This document shows, in pieces, positions 1 to 8,332 of a stretch of 64,000 nucleotides of DNA (within the stretch, counting starts at the first letter, position 1; every line of letters begins with the position of its first letter). The stretch comes from Burkholderia sp. Bp8963 (GTDB taxonomy: Bacteria; Pseudomonadota; Gammaproteobacteria; Burkholderiales; Burkholderiaceae), in contig NZ_QTQP01000005.1 of assembly GCF_003854275.1 (NCBI RefSeq), positions 124,001-188,000 of the forward strand, given 5' to 3'. Under the pieces are notes generated by a model. The model was given only the letters and a program-made list of their open reading frames with translations. It was not told the origin of the DNA and did not search any database. Position numbers and translations under genes: made by a program.

Positions 1-617
1 ACGGTGAGTGGCGTCTGGCCGTCGAGCCATTGCGCCATGCCGTCCGCGAACGCCTGGTCGACGTGCTGGACGATCACGATCGGCGCGCCGAATCCGGCGG
101 GCAGCGCGCCGAGGATCGACGCGAGCGCGGTGGGGCCGCCGGCCGATGCGCCGATCGCGACGAGCGGTCCGCCGTAGCCGCTCGCAGCGGGGGCGGCGGG
201 GCGGGCGGTGCCCGGCGGATTGTCGAGCAGCCGGCCGATCTGGTCGATCTTCGCGAGCAGGAGTTGCGCGGTATCGCCGTTCGCGCCTGCGCCGAGCCGC
301 GGCGTGTCGACCGCGTCGAGCGCGCCGGCACCCATCGCCTCGTACACGCGCCACGCGTTCGCGCCGATGCTGCTCGTCACGATCAGGATCGCGCACGGCT
401 TGCCGGACGACATGATCCGCCGCGTCGCCGCGACGCCGTCGAACTTCGGCATGATCAGGTCCATCAGCACGATGTCGGGCGGCTGCGCGGCGCAGAACTC
501 GACGGCCTGCGCGCCATCGGTCGCGACCCACAGCACGTGGTGCTCGGGCCGTCTTGCGATCGCGCGGCGCAGCGCCTCGACGGCCAGCGGAAGGTCGTTG
601 ACGATGCCGATGTTCAC
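1..617 (-). CDS. wspF: WspF, CheB-type methylesterase/response regulator (partial)
   Basis: Predicted CheB-family protein-glutamate methylesterase that demethylates receptor WspA and resets the Wsp array. The first ~120 residues are a receiver domain (phospho-Asp in IVLMDLIMPKFDG). After a linker comes the start of the esterase domain, with the nucleophile motif IGASAGGPTAL and the following IVIVQHVDQAF. The C-terminal part lies beyond position 1. The start is a GTG that overlaps the wspE stop (GTGA), so translation is coupled. In Pseudomonas, loss of WspF locks the system on and raises c-di-GMP (established). The WspR-type output gene is not in the window; it may lie to the left or elsewhere. 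Confidence 0.93.
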   Translation of the reverse strand, partial: MNIGIVNDLPLAVEALRRAIARRPEHHVLWVATDGAQAVEFCAAQPPDIVLMDLIMPKFDGVAATRRIMSSGKPCAILIVTSSIGANAWRVYEAMGAGALDAVDTPRLGAGANGDTAQLLLAKIDQIGRLLDNPPGTARPAAPAASGYGGPLVAIGASAGGPTALASILGALPAGFGAPIVIVQHVDQAFADGMAQWLDGQTPLT

Positions 618-2962
618 GAACGGGCTTCTCCTATCAGGTCGCGCACCGCGTCGAGCAGGGTTTCGTCGTGGAAGCTGCTCTTCGCGAGGTAGTAGTCGGC
701 GCCCGCGTCGAGCCCGCGGCGGCGGTCTTCCTCGCGGTCCTTGTACGACACGATCATCACGGGCAGCGTTTTCAGCGCGGCGTCGCGCTTGATCAGCGTG
801 ACGAGCTCGATACCGTCCATGCGCGGCATGTCGATGTCGGTCACGACGAGATCGAAATCGGCGCCGCGCAGCGCGTTCCAGCCGTCCATCCCGTCGACCG
901 CGACGGTGACCGCGTAGCCGCGCTTCTCGAGCAGCTTGCGCTCCAGTTCGCGGACCGTCAACGAATCGTCGACCACCAGCACGTGCCGGCGTCGCGCGAC
1001 GGCCGCATGCTGCGCGCGCTGCACCTTGTCGAGCTGGCCGCCGTGCACGAGCTTGTCGACCGAGCGCAGCAGGTCCTCGACGTCGATGATCAGCACCGGG
1101 TCGCCGTTCTCCAGCAGCGCGGCCGCCGAGATGTCCTTGACCTTGCCGAGCCGGCGGTCGAGCGGCTGGATCACCAGCATGCATTCGCCGAGGAAGCGGT
1201 CGACCGCGATGCCGTACGTATCCGATTCATCGCCGATCACGACGGTCGCGATGCTGTCGCGCGCGTGTTCCGGCGCACGCGCGCCGAGCAGCTGGTGCGC
1301 GGTGACGAGCCCGATCGCGCGGCCATCGAAGCGGAAATGCTGCTGGCCTTCGAGCAGGTCGATGTCGCTGCGCGCGAGTTCGAGCGTGCGGCGCACGTGT
1401 GCGAGCGGGATCGCATACGTTTCGCCACCGACCTCGACGAGCAGGCTGCGGACGATCGACAGCGTGAGCGGCAGCTGCAGCACGAAGCGCACGCCGCGGC
1501 CCGGCTCGGTAAAGATCCGCACGGTGCCGCGCACGGCCTTGACCATGTCGTGCACCGCGTCGAGGCCGACGCCGCGGCCCGACACGTCGGTCACCCGGTC
1601 GCGCATCGAAAAGCCGGGGAGCAGCAGGAAGTCGAGCAGCTCGTGGTCGGTGAGCCGCGCGGCCGTGTCCGCGTCGGCGAGCCGGCGCCGCACGACGGCC
1701 GCGCGCAGCGCGTCGAGATCGATGCCGGCGCCGTCGTCGCTGACGGAAATCAGCAGCTGGCCCGCGCTGTGGCGCGCTTCGAGCGTCACGTTCGCTTCGG
1801 CCGGCTTGCCGCGCGCGAGGCGCTCGTCGGGCGTCTCGACGCCGTGGTCGAGCGCGTTGCGCAGCAGGTGGCCGAGCGGCGCGTCGAGCATGTCGAGGAT
1901 GTCGCGGTCGACCTGCGTCGCCTCGCCGACGATCGTGAAGCGGACGCGCTTGCCGAGCGAGCGCGCGAGATCGCGCACGATGCGCGGATACGCATGCGCC
2001 GCGTCGCCGAACGGCCGCATCCGGCAGCGCAGCGCCTCGTCGTACAGCTGCTGCGCGAGATGCGTGCTGCGGCGGTCGAAGCGGTCGAGTTCGTCGAGGC
2101 GCGCGCCGAGTTGCAACTGCAGGTTGCCGAGCCCCTGGCGCACGTCGTTCAGCGACGCGAGCGCGGTCTGGTCGAGCCGGTCCGTAAGCGTTTCGACGAG
2201 TACGTCGAGCGAGCGCGCGATATCGCGCTGCGTCCGCTTGATGCGCAGGATCGATTCCGTGAACGGCTTCAGCCAGTGCGATTCGACGAGCGATTCGCCA
2301 GACAGGCTCAGCAGCCGGTCGAGCTGCTCGGCGCGCACGCGCAGCATCCGTTGCGGGTCGTGCCGGGGGCCCGGCCGGGCCGGCGAGGGCAGGTCGGCGT
2401 CGGGCACGGCGGGCGCTGGGTCGGGCGCTGGATCGGGTGCGGGGTCGGGCGCCGGATCGGCCGGTGTGTGCGGCGAGTGGTCGTCCGCGCGCGGCGGTGC
2501 AATGGCGATCGCGATCGTTTCTGCGCCGGGCTCGGGCGCGGGCGACGCGGGTCCCGCCGATGCGGCGCCCGGTTCGAGCGCGGCCAGCCGCGCGGCGAGC
2601 GCGTCGATGTCCGCGCGCGCGACCGCGGCCGCCGGATCGGCATCGCCGACGCGCAGCAGCAGGTCTACGCCGTGCAGCAGTACGTCGATGTGCGCGGCCG
2701 TCAGCGTCAGCTCGCCGCGCTGCGCGGCGACGAAGCATTCCTCCATCGCGTGCGCGACGTCGACGCCGTCCTGCAGGTCGATGATGCGCGCGGCGCCTTT
2801 CAGCGAATGCGCGGCGCGCATGCACGCCTCGAGCGCGGCCGCGTCGCCGGGCGCATGTTCGAGCGTGAGCAGGCCGCTCGCGAGCGCCTGCGTCTGCGTG
2901 TGTGCTTCGTCGCGGAACAGGTCGAGCAGCGACAGGCGCATCAGGTCGTCGTCGGTGCTCAT
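614..2962 (-). CDS. wspE: WspE, hybrid CheA histidine kinase with receiver domain
   Basis: 782-residue CheA-type kinase. The N-terminal HPt domain has the phospho-accepting His52 in AAHSLKGAARII. A Pro/Ala/Asp-rich linker follows (around residues 135-185, with repeated DPAP). Next come the CheA dimerisation region, the ATPase (LLRNALDHGVETPDER, SDDGAGID, SGRGVGLDAVHDMV), a CheW-like domain and a C-terminal receiver (VLVVDDSLTVREL, phospho-Asp in VVTDIDMPRMDG, Lys in VSYKDRE). No P2 domain is evident. The chosen start has a GAGGAG ribosome site and overlaps the wspD stop (ATGA); the frame stays open upstream but runs antisense-like through wspD. It should phosphorylate WspF and the diguanylate-cyclase output. 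Confidence 0.95.
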   Translation of the reverse strand: MSTDDDLMRLSLLDLFRDEAHTQTQALASGLLTLEHAPGDAAALEACMRAAHSLKGAARIIDLQDGVDVAHAMEECFVAAQRGELTLTAAHIDVLLHGVDLLLRVGDADPAAAVARADIDALAARLAALEPGAASAGPASPAPEPGAETIAIAIAPPRADDHSPHTPADPAPDPAPDPAPDPAPAVPDADLPSPARPGPRHDPQRMLRVRAEQLDRLLSLSGESLVESHWLKPFTESILRIKRTQRDIARSLDVLVETLTDRLDQTALASLNDVRQGLGNLQLQLGARLDELDRFDRRSTHLAQQLYDEALRCRMRPFGDAAHAYPRIVRDLARSLGKRVRFTIVGEATQVDRDILDMLDAPLGHLLRNALDHGVETPDERLARGKPAEANVTLEARHSAGQLLISVSDDGAGIDLDALRAAVVRRRLADADTAARLTDHELLDFLLLPGFSMRDRVTDVSGRGVGLDAVHDMVKAVRGTVRIFTEPGRGVRFVLQLPLTLSIVRSLLVEVGGETYAIPLAHVRRTLELARSDIDLLEGQQHFRFDGRAIGLVTAHQLLGARAPEHARDSIATVVIGDESDTYGIAVDRFLGECMLVIQPLDRRLGKVKDISAAALLENGDPVLIIDVEDLLRSVDKLVHGGQLDKVQRAQHAAVARRRHVLVVDDSLTVRELERKLLEKRGYAVTVAVDGMDGWNALRGADFDLVVTDIDMPRMDGIELVTLIKRDAALKTLPVMIVSYKDREEDRRRGLDAGADYYLAKSSFHDETLLDAVRDLIGEARS
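2411..2458. repeat. 12-bp x4 tandem repeat in the wspE linker
   Basis: Four imperfect 12-bp units (2411-2422, 2423-2434, 2435-2446, 2447-2458), each close to GGGCGCTGGATC on the plus strand, encode the DPAP repeats of the WspE linker. The unit is a multiple of three, so copy-number change would alter linker length without a frameshift. Confidence 0.85.
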
Positions 2963-3690
2963 CGCAAGCTCCTCGCGAGCGAGTCGAACACACGGTCGGT
3001 GTCGAGCAGGCCGATCGTCGTGTCGCGCCACGCGAGCAGGCCGCGCGCGTGCATCGCGGCCGCGTGGGTGAGCGTCGTCGGTACCGGCAGCAGCGCGGAC
3101 GCCGCAAAGCGCAGCACGCCCTCGACCTCGTCGACGGGCAGCGCGACCGTGTCGCCGCGATGCTCGACGACCAGCATCCGCGCATACGCGTTGCGCGACG
3201 CGTGCCGCCCGGCCGCATCGCGATCGAGATTCAGCAGTGCGCCGAGCGATGCGGCGATCGTCAGCGTGCCGCGCACGTTGACGAGCCCGAGCACGACGCC
3301 GTTGCGCCGGTGCGGCAGCGGATGGATCGGCCGCGTCCCGTCGATCTGCCGCAGCACGGAGGCGGGCAGCGCGAGCCATTCGTCGGCGATGCGGAACGCG
3401 AGCGCGGACTGCAGCGGTTGCACGTCATTGGCGGGTGCGTGGGCGGGCGCGTCGGCGGTCCGGTCCGGCCGCGCCGTTGTGTGGGCAGTGCGCGCCGTTT
3501 CGGCGAGATCGGCGTCGGTCAGCGGCCGGTCGAGCAGCTTCGCGGCCGCGTGTTCGAACACCGGGCAGTTCAGGCAGCGCGTGTGCTCGGCGAGCCGCGG
3601 ACACGAGCCGTCGCCTCGCGTGCCGATGCGATTCCAGCAGTCGTCGACGGACTTCGCCGGGGCGAGGTCGTCAAGCGCGGCGTGAACCAT
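2959..3690 (-). CDS. wspD: WspD, CheW-type coupling protein
   Basis: 243-residue CheW-family scaffold linking receptor WspA to kinase WspE. An N-terminal extension with a Cys-rich segment (CPRLAEHTRCLNCPVF) precedes the CheW domain. The CheW part shows LAFRIADEWLALPASVLRQI and the conserved GLVNVRGTLTIAASLGALL. The start is chosen for its GGGAGGAA ribosome site. The gene overlaps the 3' end of wspC by 20 bp and its stop overlaps the wspE start. Wsp systems carry two CheW proteins (established); this one sits directly before the kinase, the usual WspD position. The Cys cluster resembles a metal site, but that is speculation. Confidence 0.92.
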   Translation of the reverse strand: MVHAALDDLAPAKSVDDCWNRIGTRGDGSCPRLAEHTRCLNCPVFEHAAAKLLDRPLTDADLAETARTAHTTARPDRTADAPAHAPANDVQPLQSALAFRIADEWLALPASVLRQIDGTRPIHPLPHRRNGVVLGLVNVRGTLTIAASLGALLNLDRDAAGRHASRNAYARMLVVEHRGDTVALPVDEVEGVLRFAASALLPVPTTLTHAAAMHARGLLAWRDTTIGLLDTDRVFDSLARSLR

Positions 3691-5128
3691 GGGTTCCTCC
3701 CGGTTCGTCGGTCCGGTCCGGCGCCGTCGGCGTGCCGCGCAGCGCGCTGGCCCGCCGCGCACGCAGCATCAGCTGCCGTGCGCCGGCGCCATCGCCGGCC
3801 GCGTCGCGCAGCGCGGCGAGATGGGTCAGCGCCTCGTAATGGGCCGGGTCGAGATACAGCGTCTTGCGATAGAAATCCTGCGCGTCGGCATCGCGGCCGC
3901 GCGCGTCGGCGATCAGGCCGAGCAGGTGGAACGCGTCGGCATCGGGGCCGTGCGCGAGCGTATACGCATGCGCGGCACGCTCGGCGTCGTCGAGGCGCCC
4001 CGTGTCGGCGAGCCGCCGCGCGTCGGCGAGCGTCGGGACCGGTTCGGCGGACGTCGCGTCCGGCGCGGCGTTCGCGAGCTGCGTCGCCGGCCGTTTTGCG
4101 GACGCGGCGAACGGCCGGGGCACCGCCTCCACGTCGCGCGCTGGTGCACGGTACGCGCGTAGCGCCGGCTGCTGCGGCACGGCGGGCCGCAGCAGAGGAG
4201 GCGAGGCCGGCGAGGCCCAGTCGTGCTGCGCGCGGACGGGCACGCCTGCGGCCGGCGCAGTGACGGGCGGCGCCCGATGGAACGCGAACGCGAGCGGAAT
4301 GCGCGCGGGCGCCAGCGCGTGCCGCATCATCAGCCCCGTTTCGGCCGGGCCGACGAAGATCGTGCCGCCGTCCGCCAGTTGCCGGTCGAGCAGCCGGATC
4401 GACTGGTCCTGCGTGTCGCGGTTGAAATAAATCAGCACGTTGCGGCAGAAGATGAAGTCGTAGCGCGTGTCCGCGTCGAGCGGCAGATCGAACAGGTTCG
4501 CCTGCACGAAGCGCACCGGTTCGCGCACCCGCGCGTGAAGCTGCCAGCCGCCGTCCGTTTCGCTGAAGTGACGCTCGCGGAAGTCGAGCGGGTGGCCGCG
4601 AAACGCGTTGCGTCCGTACACGCCGTCCCGTGCGCGGTCGATCGCGCGCGCGCTGATGTCGACTGCGTCGATCGCGAAGCGCGACGCGCCGATGCCGGCG
4701 TCGATGAGCGCCATCGAGATCGAATACGGCTCCTCGCCGGTCGAGCACGGCGCGCTCAGCACGCGCAGCGTGCGCGCGGGTTCGCGCACGAGCCGCGCGT
4801 CGGCGAGCCGCGCAAGCGCGACGAACGCTTCGCGGTCGCGGAAGAACCACGTTTCCGGCACGACGAGCGTCTCGATCAGCGCCTGCCGTTCGTCCAGCGA
4901 CGCGATCAGCCGCTGCCAGTACGCGTCGATCGCGCCGTCGCCGAGGTCGTCGGCCGGCATCCCGCCGGCGGGCAGCGTCACGTCCGGCGCGCCGGCCTGC
5001 ATGATGCGCGCGCGCTCGAGCACCGCGCGCGCGAGCGCACGATGGCCGAGCGTCGTGGCATCCATGCCCGTTTCACGCGTGAGCCACGCTTCGAAGCGGG
5101 GATCGTCGGCGTTCATCGCGTTCGTCAT
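3671..5128 (-). CDS. wspC: WspC, CheR methyltransferase with TPR tail
   Basis: 485-residue SAM-dependent methyltransferase expected to methylate glutamates of WspA. It has a CheR N-terminal helical domain, then the catalytic domain with ETWFFRDREAF, LSAPCSTGEEPYSISMALI (SAM-binding loop) and FIFCRNVLIYFN. A Pro/Ala linker follows, and from about residue 365 tetratricopeptide-like helices (LADARRLADTGRLDDAERAA and following). This CheR-TPR architecture is characteristic of WspC. WspA lacks the C-terminal pentapeptide tether that normal CheR uses, so the TPR tail may provide the contact instead (inference). The start overlaps the wspB stop (ATGA). Confidence 0.94.
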   Translation of the reverse strand: MTNAMNADDPRFEAWLTRETGMDATTLGHRALARAVLERARIMQAGAPDVTLPAGGMPADDLGDGAIDAYWQRLIASLDERQALIETLVVPETWFFRDREAFVALARLADARLVREPARTLRVLSAPCSTGEEPYSISMALIDAGIGASRFAIDAVDISARAIDRARDGVYGRNAFRGHPLDFRERHFSETDGGWQLHARVREPVRFVQANLFDLPLDADTRYDFIFCRNVLIYFNRDTQDQSIRLLDRQLADGGTIFVGPAETGLMMRHALAPARIPLAFAFHRAPPVTAPAAGVPVRAQHDWASPASPPLLRPAVPQQPALRAYRAPARDVEAVPRPFAASAKRPATQLANAAPDATSAEPVPTLADARRLADTGRLDDAERAAHAYTLAHGPDADAFHLLGLIADARGRDADAQDFYRKTLYLDPAHYEALTHLAALRDAAGDGAGARQLMLRARRASALRGTPTAPDRTDEPGGTHGSRRA

Positions 5129-5613
5129 CCGGCAGCCACCTGCTGCAGCGGCTGCGCGGGCGGGAACAGCAACGCTCGCGCATCGTCGTCGAGCATCTGC
5201 CGCACGTCGATCTGCTGCACGAACCCCGACGCGTCGGCGGCGACCGGCCCGAGCCAGCGCGCGTGCGGCGTCGCGATGCCGCTGTCCGCGAATTGCGCGG
5301 GTGCGAAATCGCGCACCTGCGTCGCGTGCTCGACGATCAGCCCGAGCCACCGATCCGCGCCGTCCGCTGCGTTCGGCTGCGCATAGCGCACGACGACGAG
5401 CCGCGTCGAGCGCAGCGTGCGCGCCGCGCGCCCGAGCGCGAGCTGCGGGACGTCGAGCACCGGCACCAGCGTGCCGCGGTGATCGATCACGCCGGCGAGC
5501 CACGGCGGCGTGCCCGGCATCGACTTCACGGGCGCGAGCGCCAGCACCTCGACGATCTGCGTCGCATCGAGCGCATAGCGTTCGCCGTCCAGTTCGAAAA
5601 GAAGGAAGAGCAT
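5125..5613 (-). CDS. wspB: WspB, CheW-type coupling protein
   Basis: 162-residue CheW domain protein. It opens MLFLLFELDGERYALDA and has the conserved GVIDHRGTLVPVLDVPQLALG and RLVVVRYA strands. It should couple WspA to WspE. It lies 28 bp after wspA and overlaps wspC. A GAAGGAAGAG-type purine stretch lies on the opposite strand only, so the ribosome site is weak. Its place next to the receptor gene matches WspB rather than WspD. Confidence 0.92.
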   Translation of the reverse strand: MLFLLFELDGERYALDATQIVEVLALAPVKSMPGTPPWLAGVIDHRGTLVPVLDVPQLALGRAARTLRSTRLVVVRYAQPNAADGADRWLGLIVEHATQVRDFAPAQFADSGIATPHARWLGPVAADASGFVQQIDVRQMLDDDARALLFPPAQPLQQVAAG

Positions 5614-5641
5614 CGTGTCGATCGCCCGGAGGCCGTCTGCG

Positions 5642-7318
5642 TCAGCTGTCGATCTTGAAGCGCGACACGCCGGTACGCAACTGGTTCGCCACGAGCGTCA
5701 GGTCGTCGATCGCCTGCGACGACTGGCGCAGCGATTCGGCCGTCTGCTGCGCGGCTTCCGACAGCTGCGACAGCGCCTGCGTGATCTGCTCGGCGCCGCT
5801 CGCTTGCGTCTGCATCCCTTCGTTGACCATCTGGAAACGCGGCGCGAGCGTCTGCACCTCGTGGATGATCTGCGACAGCTGGCCGCCCACCTGCTGGACC
5901 TCGCGCATCCCGCGCCGCACTTCTTCGGAGAACTTGTCCATCCCCATCACGCCAGCCGACACCGCCGACTGGATCTCCTTCACCGTCTGCTCGATGTCGT
6001 AGGTCGCGACGGCCGTCTGGTCGGCGAGGCGGCGGATCTCGGTGGCGACGACCGCGAAGCCGCGACCGTATTCGCCGGCTTTCTCGGCTTCGATCGCCGC
6101 GTTCAGCGACAGCAGGTTGGTCTGGTCGGCGACTTTCGTGATGGTCGCGACGACCTGGTTGATGTTGACCGCCTTCTCGTTCAGGATCGCGAGCTTCGCG
6201 TTCACCGAGCCCGCGGCCTCCATCACGCTGCGCATCATTTCTTCCATGTGCGCGAGGCCGCTCTGGCTCGCGCCCGCGAGCGCCGCCGACTGCTCGGCGA
6301 CCGACGACACTTCGTTCATCGTGTGCAGCAGGTCGCGCGACGTCGCGAGAATCTCGCGGGACGTCGCGCCGATCTCGGTCGTCGTCGCCGCGGTTTCGCT
6401 CGCGGTCGCCTGCTGCTCCTTCGACGTCGCGGCGATCTCGGCCACCGACGTCGTGACCTGCAGCGACGACTGCTGCGCCTGCGACACGAGGCTCGCGAGC
6501 TCTTCGGCCATCCGGTTGAAACCGTCCTGCAGCGTGCCGAATTCGTCGCCGCGACGCAGGTCGAGCCGCTGCGCGAGGTTGCCGGTGCGCATCGCGTCGT
6601 GCACTTCGACGAGCCGCGTCATCGGCCCCGTGATTGCGCGGAACAGCGCATAGCCGGTCGCGAGCGCGACCAGCAGCACGACGCTCAGCGCAGTCGCGAG
6701 CGTCGCTTCAGCGGTGTTGACCGACGTGCGGATCTGCGCTGCCGAATCGTCGGCCTGCGCGCGGTTTTCTTCGACCATCACTTCCGCGGTGCGGACCACG
6801 TTCTGCCACGTCGACGTCACGCGCGCGAAGCTGGCCCGCGCGGCTGCGCGATCGCTCGCCGCAGCGTGCGCCGTGTCGTTCAGCAGCGGCAGGTATTCGT
6901 CGTACGCAGCCCGGAGTGCGGTGAAGCGCGCCTTGTCGTCGTCGCGGAACAGCGTGGCCTCGTACTGGCTCGATGCGAGGTCGAAGCGCCGCAGCGCGTC
7001 GGGTATCCGGTCGAGGTCGTGCTTCGTGGCGTCCGCGTCGCTGTCGACGAACACCGCCCGTTCGAGCACCGTGTAACTTTCGTTCACCGCGGCACGCAGC
7101 GACGTCGACAGGAACAGGCCCGGCACCGAATCCCGCCGCAGGCTGTCGGCCGACGCGTCGATCGCGGTCAAACGTGTGTATGAAATCACCGCCATCACCA
7201 GCATCAGCACGAAGATCGCGCCGAAGCTGAGCACGATGCGCGTGCCGAGCGTGAAGCGTGGGCCGCGTCGCAAGGCGGGCAGGGGCGGCGTGCCGGCGCG
7301 GGGCGTCGCAATGGCCAT
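5642..7318 (-). CDS. wspA: WspA, methyl-accepting chemotaxis receptor
   Basis: 558-residue inner-membrane chemoreceptor, first gene of the Wsp operon. Transmembrane helices are at about residues 28-47 and 206-225, flanking a four-helix-bundle-type periplasmic domain. A HAMP domain (~226-280) and a signalling domain follow, with the hairpin tip [20 protein letters not shown]. It ends [11 protein letters not shown] without a CheR-binding pentapeptide. The start has a CGGGAG ribosome site; a longer in-frame reading to 7474 adds a non-receptor-like tail and is rejected. In Pseudomonas, WspA senses surface contact or envelope stress and activates c-di-GMP synthesis (established). Confidence 0.94.
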   Translation of the reverse strand: MAIATPRAGTPPLPALRRGPRFTLGTRIVLSFGAIFVLMLVMAVISYTRLTAIDASADSLRRDSVPGLFLSTSLRAAVNESYTVLERAVFVDSDADATKHDLDRIPDALRRFDLASSQYEATLFRDDDKARFTALRAAYDEYLPLLNDTAHAAASDRAAARASFARVTSTWQNVVRTAEVMVEENRAQADDSAAQIRTSVNTAEATLATALSVVLLVALATGYALFRAITGPMTRLVEVHDAMRTGNLAQRLDLRRGDEFGTLQDGFNRMAEELASLVSQAQQSSLQVTTSVAEIAATSKEQQATASETAATTTEIGATSREILATSRDLLHTMNEVSSVAEQSAALAGASQSGLAHMEEMMRSVMEAAGSVNAKLAILNEKAVNINQVVATITKVADQTNLLSLNAAIEAEKAGEYGRGFAVVATEIRRLADQTAVATYDIEQTVKEIQSAVSAGVMGMDKFSEEVRRGMREVQQVGGQLSQIIHEVQTLAPRFQMVNEGMQTQASGAEQITQALSQLSEAAQQTAESLRQSSQAIDDLTLVANQLRTGVSRFKIDS

Positions 7319-7744
7319 GTCAGTCTCCCGGAGAGCTTGGGTCGGATGGGTTCGGCGGCGCGAACTGCGGATGAAACGATTCGGTCGCGGGTCGGCACGG
7401 TCGATCGGATCGTTCCGGATCGCTGCTCGATTGCCGGCGCCCCGCATGCTGTCATGCGGCGCGTTTGATCGCAACCGAATTTTCTGCGCATTGCGTCGCG
7501 CTTTTCCGTCCTATTAAAGTTAGTTCATTGTTCTGACGGTAGCTGTAATTCGAATGAAATGTGTGGGTGGTTTATCTGTAAACTTCGGCGTTCATCGATG
7601 CATGTCGTTTCGGCCGTTTTCCAGGAGGGGATACAGGTTTCGGTGGGGCCCCGATCGGGCGCGGGATGGCGTTCGCGGGCCCGCCGCGGGGCGGCCGGCG
7701 CGCGCATGGTATGGGCTTGCGGAGTTGGTCGGGTGTCGGGTGAA
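7319..7744. other. Intergenic region upstream of the wsp operon
   Basis: No convincing gene. The part near 7500-7620 is clearly AT-richer than the surroundings and probably holds the minus-strand wsp promoter, but I cannot pick a -10/-35 pair with confidence. Short open frames on both strands here lack ribosome sites and family resemblance. Confidence 0.5.
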
Positions 7745-7750
7745 AGACCG

Positions 7751-7776
7751 GCGCCGACGTGTCGCGACGTCGGCGC
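7751..7776 (-). terminator. Hairpin after the 74-residue gene
   Basis: Perfect 10-bp inverted repeat (GCGCCGACGT / ACGTCGGCGC) with a 6-nt loop, 17 bp past the stop of the minus-strand gene at 7793. On the minus strand it is followed by CGGTCTTTC, a weak U-tract, so termination is probable but not textbook. Confidence 0.6.
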
Positions 7777-7792
7777 GGATGCAACGATGGAC

Positions 7793-8017
7793 TCAGTGGC
7801 TGCGCGCATACCCCTGGATCAGCGCGCGCATCATCCCTTCGACGGTCGCATCGCGCAGGTCGTCTTCCTGCGCGACGTCCTCGACGAGCGCGGCATACGC
7901 GGTGGCGAGCGTCACGCGATCGACTTCATGGCGCTGCTCCATCAGCGTCACCATGCCGTCCTTCGCCAGATGAGCGGAGAACGCGCGGCTGCCGATGGTT
8001 TCGAATACGTCAATCAT
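7793..8017 (-). CDS. Small hypothetical protein, 74 aa
   Basis: A short acidic, helix-rich protein (starts MIDVFETIGSRAFSAHL, contains ALVEDVAQEDDLRDATVEGM). I do not recognise the family and see no signal peptide or membrane segment. The chosen ATG has a good GGGAG ribosome site 7 bp upstream; an ATG 18 bp further up (8035) is possible. A strong hairpin lies just after the stop. It is probably monocistronic, divergent from the small gene at 8125. Confidence 0.7.
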   Translation of the reverse strand: MIDVFETIGSRAFSAHLAKDGMVTLMEQRHEVDRVTLATAYAALVEDVAQEDDLRDATVEGMMRALIQGYARSH

Positions 8018-8124
8018 GGCGGCTCTCCCGAACATTGCGGATGCTTTTCAGTGTAGTTGCTGCACGGAGGCTCCGCCATGCGGGCTGCCGGCCAATTCCC
8101 TCCCGCCGACAAGGTCACGGCGCG

Positions 8125-8298
8125 GTGATCCGCCGCTCTGTCGAGCAGGATCACGCGCCGTCGGCGTTGCTGTGCGCCGAATGCTGGATCGACTACGACG
8201 TCGTTCGCCACCCGGACGACCAGGCGATCAGCCCCGCGCGGATCGCGTTCGACAACGCGTGCCGCGAGACCTTCTGGCTGCGTTACCACCTCGCCTGA
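8125..8298 (+). CDS. Small hypothetical protein, 57 aa, with CxxC
   Basis: GTG-started frame encoding VIRRSVEQDHAPSALLCAEC and ending RETFWLRYHLA. The LCAEC pair may bind metal or form a disulfide (inference). An AAGG lies about 9 bp upstream of the GTG. The frame stays open further upstream but with an arginine-rich, shadow-like sequence. Divergent from the 74-residue gene and convergent with the receptor gene. I do not recognise a family, and whether it is a gene at all is uncertain. Confidence 0.4.
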   Translation: MIRRSVEQDHAPSALLCAECWIDYDVVRHPDDQAISPARIAFDNACRETFWLRYHLA

Positions 8299-8332
8299 GC
8301 GCGCGCGGACCGCAGAGATCGCGTTACCGGCG

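Noticed and set aside
668..3685. A ~1000-codon plus-strand open frame opposite wspE and wspD
   Set aside because: Composition is typical of antisense reading of GC-rich DNA; the minus-strand frames carry all CheA and CheW motifs.
7525..7809. Minus-strand open frame of ~94 codons upstream of wspA
   Set aside because: Low-complexity, overlaps the 74-residue gene's terminator hairpin, no ribosome site.
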